64,000 nt of DNA from Lachnospiraceae bacterium. Lineage in GTDB: Bacteria > Bacillota > Clostridia > Lachnospirales > Lachnospiraceae. The position numbers and the translations under genes were made by a program. The stretch is from NCBI GenBank assembly GCA_910574805.1, contig CAJTCV010000010.1, forward strand, positions 62,001 to 126,000, read 5' to 3'. Positions 33,930 to 42,835 of the stretch are shown here, one piece after another. The notes under the pieces were generated by a model, which did not search any database, was not told the origin of the DNA, and was given only the letters and a program-made list of their open reading frames with translations. The stretch's first letter is position 1; the number at the start of each line of letters is the position of its first letter.

Positions 33930-36395
33930 TCAGCCTTCCTTCAGCTCTACAGTCACCTTGTCGAGCTTCCAGATCTCGTCCACATACTCCTGAATGGTAC
34001 GGTCGGAACTGAACTTTCCGGAGCATGCCACATTCAGAATGGCACTCCTTGCCCAGCCTTTTTCGTCTCTGTATGCAGCTTCCACGCGCTTCTGCGCTTC
34101 TGCATAGGAGCGGAAATCCTTCAGGATAAAGTACGGGTCCGGCCTGTTGTAGCCGCCGTCCACCAGCAGCGCATTGTACAGCTCCCGGAATTTCTCCGGA
34201 TCGTTCTGAGAATATTCTCCATTGATAAGCTGCATGAGCACGTGACGGATATCCTGATCCGTGTTGAACAGCTGGGACGGATCATAGCCGCCCTTCTTCT
34301 CCAGCTCGATGACCTCGTCGGAGCTCATGCCGAAGATGAACGCATTTTCCTCGCCCACTTCCTCCACGATCTCCACGTTCGCACCGTCCATGGTACCGAT
34401 GGTCAGGGCACCATTGAGCATAAACTTCATGTTGCCGGTACCGGACGCCTCTTTGGACGCGGTGGAAATCTGCTCGGACACATCCGCCGCCGCGAAGATC
34501 CACTCTGCGTTGGACACCCGATAATCCTCGATAAAGACCACCTTCAGCTTTCCGTTGATGGAAGCGTCGTTGTTCACCACATCCGCCACAGAGTTGATGA
34601 GCTTGATGGTCAGCTTCGCTCTCATGTAGCCTGCCGCCGCCTTGGCGCCGAAGATAAAGGTTCTTGGATAGAATTCCATCTCCGGATGCTCCTTGATCTG
34701 ATTGTACAGGTACATCACATGCAGGATGTTCAGAAGCTGCCTCTTGTACTCATGGAGCCGCTTGACCTGTACGTCGAAGATGGAACGGGGATCCACCTCC
34801 ACGCCATTGTGTTCCTTGATGTATTTTGCCAGACGCACCTTGTTCTGGTACTTGATATTCATGAACTCGTGCTGCGCCTTCTCGTCGTCCGCATAGACCG
34901 CAAGTTCCTTGATCCGGGACAGATCCGTGATCCACTCGTCTCCCACATGGGCGGAAACCCATTTGGCCAGCAGCGGATTGCCGTGGAGCAGGAAGCGTCT
35001 CTGGGTGATCCCGTTGGTCTTGTTATTGAATTTTTCCGGCATCATCTCGTAGAAATCCTTCAGCTCCTGATTCTTCAGGATCTCCGTATGGAGTCTTGCC
35101 ACACCGTTCACCGAGTAGCCCGCTGCAATGGCCAGATGCGCCATCTTCACCTGTCCGTCCATGATGATCGCCATCTTCTTGACTTTCTCATAGTTGTTCG
35201 GATACTTTTTCTGGATCTCGATGACAAATCTCCGGTTAATCTCCTCCACAATCTGATAGATACGGGGAAGCAGTCTGGAAAACAGCTCAATGGGCCATTT
35301 TTCCAGCGCCTCAGCCATGATCGTATGGTTGGTGTAGGCACAGGTCTTCGTGGTCACTTCCCAGGCTGCATCCCAGTCCAGTTCGTATTCGTCCATGAGC
35401 ACGCGCATCAGCTCTGCCACCGCCACTGTCGGATGGGTGTCATTGAGCTGGAATGCCGCCTTCTCGTAGAATTTACGGATGTCTTTATGGGAACGCATAT
35501 ACCGCTCCACTGCCGCCTGTACGCTGGCGGATACGAAGAAATACTGCTGTTTCAGGCGCAGCTCCTTGCCTGCCATATGGTTGTCATTGGGATAGAGCAC
35601 TTCCACCAGGTTGCGCGCCAGGTTCTCCTGCTCCACCGCCTTGTTGTACTCGCCCTTGTCAAAATGGTTCAGCTCGAAGGAATTGATCGCCTCCGCATCC
35701 CAGATCCTAAGACAGTTGATCACGTTGTTGCCGTAACCCACGATGGGAAGATCCACCGGTACTGCCAGCACGGACTGATAGCCTTCCTGGATAAAATGGT
35801 TCTTGCCGTCTTTATTTTCGATTCTCACATAACCGCCGAACTTGACCGTCTTGGCATACTCGGGGCGGCGAAGCTCGAAGGGATTGCCGTTCTTCAGCCA
35901 CATATCCGGCACTTCTACCTGATAACCGTTCTCAATTTTCTGCTTGAACATACCGTAGCGGTAACGGATGCCGCAGCCGTACGCTGCATAGCCCAGGGAT
36001 GCCAGGGAATCCAGGAAACAGGCTGCCAGACGTCCCAGGCCGCCGTTTCCAAGCGCCGCATCCGGCTCCTGATCCTCGATCAGGTTCAGATCCAGGCCGA
36101 TCTCTTCCAGCGCCGCTTTCACCTCATCATAGAAGGTCAGATTGATCAGGTTGTTGCCCAGGGCTCTTCCCATGAGAAACTCCATGGACATGTAATATAC
36201 GATCTTCGGATCATTCTTCTCATATTCTTTCTGGGTTGCGATCCACGCATCCATGATCGCATCCTTCACCGCATAACCCACTGCCTGGAAGATCTGCTGC
36301 TGGCTGGCCTCCTCGATCTCCCGGCGGAACAATGTACGTACATTGTACTTTACGCTTCTGATAAAAAAATCCTTGTTAAAAGTTCTTTTGGCCAT
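33930..36395 (-). CDS. glgP: Glycogen/maltodextrin phosphorylase
   Basis: 821 residues, full length for GT35. Releases glucose-1-phosphate from alpha-1,4-glucans with pyridoxal phosphate. The PLP lysine lies in SGTGNMKFMLNGALTIGT near residue 655; EDQEPDAALGNGGLGRLAACFLDS, QLNDTHPTVAVAELMR and RRFLLHGNPLLA are conserved. No signal peptide. ATG is 13 bp after the ileS stop with AAAAGGAGGC before it, so it is translated from the ileS transcript; no other glycogen genes are near. Confidence 0.96.
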   Translation of the reverse strand: MAKRTFNKDFFIRSVKYNVRTLFRREIEEASQQQIFQAVGYAVKDAIMDAWIATQKEYEKNDPKIVYYMSMEFLMGRALGNNLINLTFYDEVKAALEEIGLDLNLIEDQEPDAALGNGGLGRLAACFLDSLASLGYAAYGCGIRYRYGMFKQKIENGYQVEVPDMWLKNGNPFELRRPEYAKTVKFGGYVRIENKDGKNHFIQEGYQSVLAVPVDLPIVGYGNNVINCLRIWDAEAINSFELNHFDKGEYNKAVEQENLARNLVEVLYPNDNHMAGKELRLKQQYFFVSASVQAAVERYMRSHKDIRKFYEKAAFQLNDTHPTVAVAELMRVLMDEYELDWDAAWEVTTKTCAYTNHTIMAEALEKWPIELFSRLLPRIYQIVEEINRRFVIEIQKKYPNNYEKVKKMAIIMDGQVKMAHLAIAAGYSVNGVARLHTEILKNQELKDFYEMMPEKFNNKTNGITQRRFLLHGNPLLAKWVSAHVGDEWITDLSRIKELAVYADDEKAQHEFMNIKYQNKVRLAKYIKEHNGVEVDPRSIFDVQVKRLHEYKRQLLNILHVMYLYNQIKEHPEMEFYPRTFIFGAKAAAGYMRAKLTIKLINSVADVVNNDASINGKLKVVFIEDYRVSNAEWIFAAADVSEQISTASKEASGTGNMKFMLNGALTIGTMDGANVEIVEEVGEENAFIFGMSSDEVIELEKKGGYDPSQLFNTDQDIRHVLMQLINGEYSQNDPEKFRELYNALLVDGGYNRPDPYFILKDFRSYAEAQKRVEAAYRDEKGWARSAILNVACSGKFSSDRTIQEYVDEIWKLDKVTVELKEG

Positions 36396-36408
36396 CGTAT
36401 GCCTCCTT

Positions 36409-39400
36409 TTACTGCTTTTCTACACCCAGTGTAACGGTCTCCCCATTGATATTCCATTCCTTCACATATCCTTTTGCCTCTGCAAACAGGATATCCGATG
36501 CCATGACATCCTTCCGGATCTCCTCTCCGTGCCGCTCCATCAGGTCCTGAATCCGGCCGTTTCCATTACTGTATACGTGGATCCGGTCCATGACCTCATA
36601 TCCTGCTTCCTTGCGCATGGTCTGGATCTTGCTGATGATCTCACGGACAAAACCTTCTTCAATTAACTCCTCACTCAGATCCGTGCTAAGAACGACCGTC
36701 ACCCGGTTATCCGCCTCTGTCACATATCCCTCCATCTGAGCCATATCAATGAGCAGATCCTCTTTTGATAATACCACGTTTGACCCATTGATGTCAAATG
36801 ACAGGCTTCCGGTTGTTTCCAGCTCTTCCATGGCTTTCCTGCCGTCCATCTCCGTCAGATGCGTGCGGATGCCGTTCAGAAGCTTTCCGTATTTGGGCCC
36901 CACGGTCTTCAGCTGGGGTTTGAACGTGTAGCTGGTAAATTCACTCAGATCTTTCCTGAAAACAAGCTCCTTTACGTTCAGCTCATCCAAGATAATCGTC
37001 CGGTATTCGCCTGCAAGCTCCACATTGGAGCAGACATACATGGTCCCGATGGGCTGGCGGTTCTTGATGTTCGCCGTATTGCGGGCCGCACGTCCCAGAA
37101 CGACGATGTCAAGGATCTCCTCCATGGCTGCTTCCAGATCCTCGTTGATCATTTCCTCATGGACCGTCGGGAAATCGCACAGATGGACGCTCTCCGGCGC
37201 ATCTTTGTCAATGCTGCACACCAGATTCCGGTAGATATCCTCGGTCATGAAGGGGATCATGGGCGCCGCCGCTTTTGCAATGGTCACAAGGGCTGTGTAC
37301 AGAGTCATGTAGGCATTGATCTTGTCCTGCTCCATGCCCTTTGCCCAGAAGCGCTCCCGGCTCCTTCTCACATACCAGTTGCTCATCTCGTCCACGAAAT
37401 CCTGAAGGGCCCTTGCCGCCTCGGGAATCCGGTAATTCTCCAGATTGCTGTCCACTTCTCCCACCACCGTGTTCAGTTTGGACAGAAGCCATTTGTCCAT
37501 GATGGAAAGGGACGCATAATCCAGCGTATATTGGGTCGCGTCAAACTGGTCGATGTTCGCGTACAGCACAAAGAACGCGTAGGTATTCCACAGTGTGCCC
37601 ATGAATTTGCGCTGTCCTTCCTGCACGGCCTTTCCGTGGAACCGGTTGGGCAGCCAGGGCGCGCTGTTGATGTAGAAATACCAGCGGATCGCGTCCGCGC
37701 CGTAGATCTTCAGCGCGTCAAAGGGGTCCACCGCATTTCCCTTGGATTTGCTCATCTTCTGTCCGTTCTCATCCTGCACATGGCCGAGGACAATGACATT
37801 TTCATAGGGTGCCTGATTAAATAATAAGGTAGATTCCGCCAGCAGGGAATAGAACCATCCGCGGGTCTGGTCTACCGCCTCGGAAATAAACTGCGCCGGG
37901 AACTGGCTCTCGAACAGTTCTTTATTTTCAAACGGATAATGATGCTGCGCAAAGGGCATGGCTCCGGAATCAAACCAGCAGTCGATGACCTCCGGCACAC
38001 GCCTCATGGTCCCCTGACATTTCGGGCAGGTGCAGGTGATCTCGTCGATATACGGACGGTGCAGCTCCACGGTCAGTGCTGCGTCATTGCCGCTCATCTG
38101 CTTCAGCTCCTCCCGGGAACCGATGCTCTCCATATGGCCGCAGCCTTCGCACTCCCAGACGTTCAGCGGCGTACCCCAGTAACGGTTCCTGCTGATGCCC
38201 CAGTCCTGGATGTTCTCCAGCCAGTCGCCGAAGCGGCCCTTGCCGATGCTCTCCGGGATCCAGTTGATCGTATTGTTGTTGCGGATCAGATCTTCCTTTA
38301 CCGCCGTCATCTTGATAAACCAGGATTCTCTCGCATAGTAAATGAGCGGCGTGCTGCATCTCCAGCAGTGGGGATAGCTGTGCTCGAATTTGGGTGCGTC
38401 GAACAACAGTTCTCTCGCATCCAGATCTTTCAGCACCTCCGGGTCCGCCTTCTTCACGAACAGGCCCGCAAATGGCGTGTCCTCCGTCATGTTTCCTTTG
38501 CCGTCCACCAGCTGTACAAACGGAAGATCGTATTTGCGGCCCACGTTGGCGTCGTCCTCACCGAAAGCCGGGGCGATGTGCACGACGCCGGTACCGTCGG
38601 TCAGGGTGACGTAGGAATCGCAGGTAACATAATATCCTTTTTTGCGCTGCTTCTCCGCCACTTTTGCAGAGCAGTCAAAGAGCGGTTCGTACTCCTTGTA
38701 CTCCAGGTCCTTTCCGGTATAGCGCTCCAGCACCTCGTAAGCGGGCGTATCCTCCGTGCCCAGTTTCCCCAGCACCGCGTCAAGCAGCGCCTCCGCCATA
38801 TAGTAGACGCGTCCGTCCGCCGCCTTTACTTTCACATAGGATTCCACCGGATTGACGCAGAGCGCCACGTTGGACGGCAGCGTCCAGGGAGTAGTAGTCC
38901 ACGCCAGGATATAGGCGTCCTCGTCCTTTACTTTGAAGCGCACCACAGCTGAGCGTTCTTTTACATCCTTGTAGCCCTGCGCCACCTCATGGGAAGAAAG
39001 GGGCGTCCCGCAGCGGGGGCAGTAGGGCACGATCTTGAAGCCCTTGTACAGAAGGCCCTTGTCCCAGATGGTCTTCAGCGCCCACCACTCGGACTCGATA
39101 AAATCATCGTGATAGGTCACATACGGATCGTCCATGTCCGCCCAGAAACCGACGGTCCCGGAGAAATCCTCCCACATGCCCTTGTATTTCCAGACGCTCT
39201 CTTTACATTTGGTGATAAACGGATCGAGGCCGTATTCCTCGATCTGCTCCTTGCCGTCCAGTCCGAGAAGCTTCTCCACCTCCAGCTCCACCGGAAGTCC
39301 GTGCGTATCCCAGCCGGCCTTTCTCGGCACCATACAGCCCTTCATGGTCCGGTATCTGGGGATCATGTCCTTGATGACACGGGTCAGCACATGCCCGATG

Positions 39401-39564
39401 TGCGGCTTACCGTTCGCCGTGGGCGGACCGTCATAAAACGTATAGGTCGGACCGTCCTTCCGGCGTTCCATACTTTTGCGGAACGTGTCATTTTCTTTCC
39501 AGAACTTTTCCACTTCCTTCTCACGTTCCACAAAGTTCATGTCTGTGTTCACTTTGTTGTACAT
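36409..39564 (-). CDS. ileS: Isoleucyl-tRNA synthetase
   Basis: 1051 residues, class I synthetase with editing domain. HIGH motif PHIGH near residue 55, KMSKSKGN near 605; the opening YTFYDGPPTANGKPHIGHVLTRVIKD and the long C-terminus without a terminal zinc finger match the type-2 (eukaryote-like) IleRS that tolerates mupirocin in other bacteria, an inference from family. Preceded by an Ile-specific T-box leader. Followed by glgP. Confidence 0.97.
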   Translation of the reverse strand: MYNKVNTDMNFVEREKEVEKFWKENDTFRKSMERRKDGPTYTFYDGPPTANGKPHIGHVLTRVIKDMIPRYRTMKGCMVPRKAGWDTHGLPVELEVEKLLGLDGKEQIEEYGLDPFITKCKESVWKYKGMWEDFSGTVGFWADMDDPYVTYHDDFIESEWWALKTIWDKGLLYKGFKIVPYCPRCGTPLSSHEVAQGYKDVKERSAVVRFKVKDEDAYILAWTTTPWTLPSNVALCVNPVESYVKVKAADGRVYYMAEALLDAVLGKLGTEDTPAYEVLERYTGKDLEYKEYEPLFDCSAKVAEKQRKKGYYVTCDSYVTLTDGTGVVHIAPAFGEDDANVGRKYDLPFVQLVDGKGNMTEDTPFAGLFVKKADPEVLKDLDARELLFDAPKFEHSYPHCWRCSTPLIYYARESWFIKMTAVKEDLIRNNNTINWIPESIGKGRFGDWLENIQDWGISRNRYWGTPLNVWECEGCGHMESIGSREELKQMSGNDAALTVELHRPYIDEITCTCPKCQGTMRRVPEVIDCWFDSGAMPFAQHHYPFENKELFESQFPAQFISEAVDQTRGWFYSLLAESTLLFNQAPYENVIVLGHVQDENGQKMSKSKGNAVDPFDALKIYGADAIRWYFYINSAPWLPNRFHGKAVQEGQRKFMGTLWNTYAFFVLYANIDQFDATQYTLDYASLSIMDKWLLSKLNTVVGEVDSNLENYRIPEAARALQDFVDEMSNWYVRRSRERFWAKGMEQDKINAYMTLYTALVTIAKAAAPMIPFMTEDIYRNLVCSIDKDAPESVHLCDFPTVHEEMINEDLEAAMEEILDIVVLGRAARNTANIKNRQPIGTMYVCSNVELAGEYRTIILDELNVKELVFRKDLSEFTSYTFKPQLKTVGPKYGKLLNGIRTHLTEMDGRKAMEELETTGSLSFDINGSNVVLSKEDLLIDMAQMEGYVTEADNRVTVVLSTDLSEELIEEGFVREIISKIQTMRKEAGYEVMDRIHVYSNGNGRIQDLMERHGEEIRKDVMASDILFAEAKGYVKEWNINGETVTLGVEKQ

Positions 39565-39647
39565 GCTTCATAACCTCCTCATTTTTTCTTTTCCCACTGT
39601 TCATGCAGATTTGCTGCTCTGATGTCTATCCGCAGCCGACACTGTTA

Positions 39648-39908
39648 AAAAAACGGCTCCATCCTGTAACAGGACGGAGCCGACATAAACGCGCTTCACA
39701 GATCAACCACCTCTTACAACATACCAGCATATGCGTCCCCTGTAACGTAAGGATCACGTCAGCGCCTACTCGCGTACGCTTTCAGCCTGCAGCTCGGAAG
39801 TGATATTCAGGATTCTGTACTCTTACCGGACTTCCACCGCCTCCGGCTCGCTGTCAATTTCCAAAAAATCCCTACTGTCTTCGTCACAGCCTTTCTTCTT
39901 ATTTACAA
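39648..39908 (-). promoter_or_regulatory. T-box leader of ileS
   Basis: About 260-nt leader. The specifier-loop GAATATCAC holds an Ile codon ATC (39805-39803). A region AGAGGTGGTTGATCTG with the tRNA-acceptor-pairing TGGT, ending GAAGCGCG, precedes a strong terminator: CGGCTCC...GGAGCCG (39683-39655) followed by seven T (39654-39648). Uncharged tRNA-Ile would stabilise the antiterminator. The Shine-Dalgarno of ileS is downstream. Confidence 0.85.
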
Positions 39909-39914
39909 AAGCCA

Positions 39915-39944
39915 TTATAAAATCAAAAACGCCCATCTGTCAAG
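39915..39944 (-). promoter_or_regulatory. ileS promoter
   Basis: Minus strand TTGACA (39944-39939), 18-bp spacer, TATAAT (39920-39915). The TSS expected near 39908 starts the T-box leader. Confidence 0.82.
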
Positions 39945-40071
39945 GCTTTTCTGACAGGTCCCTGCAGATCAGAACCTGCTTTTTGCGGAAAGCAAAACCA
40001 TGATAAAAACGTTCCGGCCCGATTCTGCCGGGGCAATTTTATGAACAGTTTCTAAATTTTTCGCTACAGCC

Positions 40072-40100
40072 TTGCACCGTTTTTCCAAATAAACTATAAT
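40072..40100 (+). promoter_or_regulatory. Promoter of the D,D-carboxypeptidase gene
   Basis: TTGCAC (40072-40077), 17-bp spacer, TATAAT (40095-40100), about 85 bp before the start. Confidence 0.75.
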
Positions 40101-40186
40101 CTTATTTGAACATAACTGACAACATCTTAATGCAGGAACGTACGGGATCGGGCAGATTCCGGTCAATATTCAGAATAGAGGTAACA

Positions 40187-41710
40187 ATGAATTTTATAAG
40201 AAAATACACAAAAACAGTACTGGTTTCCGTACTGTGTCTTACTACGGTCTTTTCCAGCGCTGTCTCCGCTGCGGAGAACCCTGATATCACTCCCGAGATA
40301 CGATACAACATGGAGATCCAGTCCAATTCCTGGGAGAACTGGCCCCTGGGTCCTCAGGTCTATGCAGAGTCCGCCATTGTCATGGAAGCTTCCACCGGCA
40401 CCATCTTATACAGCAAAAATATCGATCAGCAAATGTATCCTGCCAGCATTACCAAGATTATGACCATGCTGCTGGCACTGGAGCATCTGGACCTGAGTGA
40501 GGAAGTGACCTTTTCCCACAATGCAGTATATTCCATTGAATATGACAGCAGCCACATTGCAAGAGACGAAGGCGAGATTCTGACCGTAGAGGAATGTCTC
40601 TATGCCATCATGCTGGAATCCGCCAACGAATGTTCCAACGCCATTGCGGAACAGGTATCCGGATCCACGGAAGCTTTTGCGGAGCTGATGAACCAGAGGG
40701 CGGCAGAGCTGGGATGCACCGGCACCCATTTTGTAAATCCCCACGGACTTCCCAGCGACGACCATTATACCACCGCCCACGACATGGCGCTCATTACCCG
40801 GGAAGCCATCAAACATGAGAAATTCCGGCAGATCGGCGGAACGCCCCGCTATACCCTGCGGGCTACCAATAAAAAAACCGAAGAACTCCTGATGAACAAT
40901 CATCATTTTATGATTTCCCAGAACAAGACCTCGAAATTTTTCGACGAGACCGTGTTCTGCGGCAAGACCGGCTATACATCCATTGCCCTGAATACGCTGG
41001 TCACCTGCGCCACAAGGAACGGCATGGACCTGATCGTCGTGACCATGAAAACCCAGTCCACCGGAGAGCGGGGAGTCCCTCTGTATACCGACACGGCGAA
41101 CCTCCTGAATTATGCCGGTGAAAATTTTCACAGAGTCAATATTGCAGAAAATGAAACGAATTTTACCATCGGGCAGGGAGAGCTTTTTGATACCGGAAGT
41201 TCCATCTTCGGCGCCTCCAATCCCATGATTGAGATGGACAAGAGCGGGTATGTCATCCTTCCGGTGAACGCGGAGTTTGCCGATGCGTCGCCTCAGCTGG
41301 AATTTCAGGACTCGGAGGACTCCAACGTCATTGCGGCTCTGAATTATACCTATTCCGGACAACCTGTAGGCTCCACAAGCCTGTATCTGGCTGACAGCGG
41401 CATCCAGGAATTTAATTTTCAAAGATCTGTGGAAGAGGGAGAGACGCTTCCGGATGAACCGCCCAAAGCCGCAGAACCGGAGGTCAATCTGGTGAAGATC
41501 AACCTGCGGGCGGTGGGAATCGCCGTGTGTTCGCTCCTGCTCTTTCTCACGGTCCTTCTGCTCATCCGGAAGGTGGCCAGTGATTTTGACGTGGAGCTCA
41601 ATCCCATCCGGCGCTGGCAGAACTGGCGTGACCGGAAGAATGCCTTCGGCAGTCCCGGCAGACGCCGCTACCGGAGCAGGAGGCGGAACAGAAGGGGACG
41701 GCGTTTCTAA
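40187..41710 (+). CDS. D-alanyl-D-alanine carboxypeptidase (DacF/PBP5-like, S11)
   Basis: 507 residues. Trims stem peptides of peptidoglycan. Signal peptide ending SAVSAAE (about 31); catalytic SITK, SAN (ESANECSNA) and KTG (CGKTGYT) boxes in order; a PBP5-like C-terminal domain; then a membrane segment (VGIAVCSLLLFLTVLLLIR) and a very basic tail (RRRYRSRRRNRRGRRF) rather than an amphipathic helix. ATG 40187 has AGAGGTAACA; an 27-residue in-frame extension is unsupported. Confidence 0.94.
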   Translation: MNFIRKYTKTVLVSVLCLTTVFSSAVSAAENPDITPEIRYNMEIQSNSWENWPLGPQVYAESAIVMEASTGTILYSKNIDQQMYPASITKIMTMLLALEHLDLSEEVTFSHNAVYSIEYDSSHIARDEGEILTVEECLYAIMLESANECSNAIAEQVSGSTEAFAELMNQRAAELGCTGTHFVNPHGLPSDDHYTTAHDMALITREAIKHEKFRQIGGTPRYTLRATNKKTEELLMNNHHFMISQNKTSKFFDETVFCGKTGYTSIALNTLVTCATRNGMDLIVVTMKTQSTGERGVPLYTDTANLLNYAGENFHRVNIAENETNFTIGQGELFDTGSSIFGASNPMIEMDKSGYVILPVNAEFADASPQLEFQDSEDSNVIAALNYTYSGQPVGSTSLYLADSGIQEFNFQRSVEEGETLPDEPPKAAEPEVNLVKINLRAVGIAVCSLLLFLTVLLLIRKVASDFDVELNPIRRWQNWRDRKNAFGSPGRRRYRSRRRNRRGRRF

Positions 41711-41719
41711 TATTTCGTC

Positions 41720-41762
41720 AAAAAGGCTGCGGCACCGTCAGACACGGGCTGCAGCCTTTTTT
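41720..41762. terminator. Bidirectional terminator
   Basis: AAAAAGGCTGC / GCAGCCTTTTTT hairpin between two convergent genes. Confidence 0.85.
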
Positions 41763-41770
41763 GTATTTAT

Positions 41771-42721
41771 CTATTCGTCTGTAGATTTCATCCAGTCCAT
41801 CAGAATCCCTTTGCTGCCGCATTCCGGGCAGGTGTAGGTTCCGTAGTAATAAGATATTTTCCACTCATCCTCCACACCCAGCTCATGGGCCAGATTGCTG
41901 AACCAGAGGTAAGTGTCCTCATAGCTCTCCCTGTCCCAGCCGCCCAGTACGGAAGCCGCAGGTTCGATCTTCTCCAGCTGTTCCTCGTCGCAGAAGCCGT
42001 CTGCTTCCATATCTTCATCATAAAATCCGCATTCCGGGCAGCTTACCGGGCACTGCTCCCACTGTCCTGTAAGCATCTGGTATGCCGCCTCCCGGTCTCC
42101 CAGAACCGCCATCAGATCCGTACAGAAATACTGCAGCCAGCCGGGATCCTCTTCCTTCAGCCGGTCCGTATACCGGGTCAGGAAGCTTTTCGTCATTTCC
42201 TGCAGAATCTCTACGCTCATCTCATAACTCTCCATGACCTCTTCCGGCATCTGCGCTTCCCTGCCGCCTCCGCAGTATGGGATATCGGTTGAGAGAATGT
42301 CCCCTGCTGCAGAGATAATCTTTTTCTCCCACTCATAATCACCCTTCCGCCGTCTCTTTTCCAGCAGAAGCACCAGATAAGGCATGGCCAGATAAGTGGC
42401 ATCATACAGACTCAGCTGATGGGTCAGGTTCTCACACAGATTGTCAAAGATAATCTCATAGTCGCTCTTTTTCTCCGTGTCCAGTCTGCGGATCCTGTCC
42501 GTCTCCGGAATCAGCTCCTCCGGGCAGAACAAAAATGCCACATCCTCTCTCACATCCCCGTACGCGCCGCCGTACTGCCCCCACAAACCGGAGGCAAATT
42601 CCACCGGCTTTAACCGTTCCCGGAGCTCCTGTACTTCCTGCAGGCCTTTCTCAATCTCTGCCTTCCATATGCCCGCCTGTCTGAGCGCCTCCTCATCCGG
42701 CGCCTGTTTTCTGTTGTCCAT
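41771..42721 (-). CDS. Conserved hypothetical with two CPEC zinc-ribbon-like motifs
   Basis: 316 residues, acidic, no signal peptide or membrane segment. Two CPECG pairs (CPVSCPECG near 225 and YTCPECGS near 300) suggest a zinc ribbon. An aromatic region WGQYGGAYGDVRED near 40 and LSLYDATYLAMPYLVLLLEKR near 115 could form a repeat fold; DTYLWFSNLAHELGVEDEWKISYYYGTYTCPECG is the most distinctive end. I do not recognise a family function. ATG 42721 follows CAGGAGGATACAGT. Confidence 0.75.
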   Translation of the reverse strand: MDNRKQAPDEEALRQAGIWKAEIEKGLQEVQELRERLKPVEFASGLWGQYGGAYGDVREDVAFLFCPEELIPETDRIRRLDTEKKSDYEIIFDNLCENLTHQLSLYDATYLAMPYLVLLLEKRRRKGDYEWEKKIISAAGDILSTDIPYCGGGREAQMPEEVMESYEMSVEILQEMTKSFLTRYTDRLKEEDPGWLQYFCTDLMAVLGDREAAYQMLTGQWEQCPVSCPECGFYDEDMEADGFCDEEQLEKIEPAASVLGGWDRESYEDTYLWFSNLAHELGVEDEWKISYYYGTYTCPECGSKGILMDWMKSTDE

Positions 42722-42835
42722 ACTGTATCCTCCTGTCCCGTTCCGAGTATCGGCAGCCGTTCCCGTACGGCAGCGCCGCATATCTCTTTATGACAAAAGT
42801 ATAGCCGATTTTAACCTGATTGACAATCGCGACCT

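Noticed and set aside
33900-36434. Open frame of 844 codons antisense to glgP, and a similar one antisense to the PRD gene (14351-16072)
   Set aside because: Shadow frames of conserved genes with no start signals; codon pattern mirrors the real gene.
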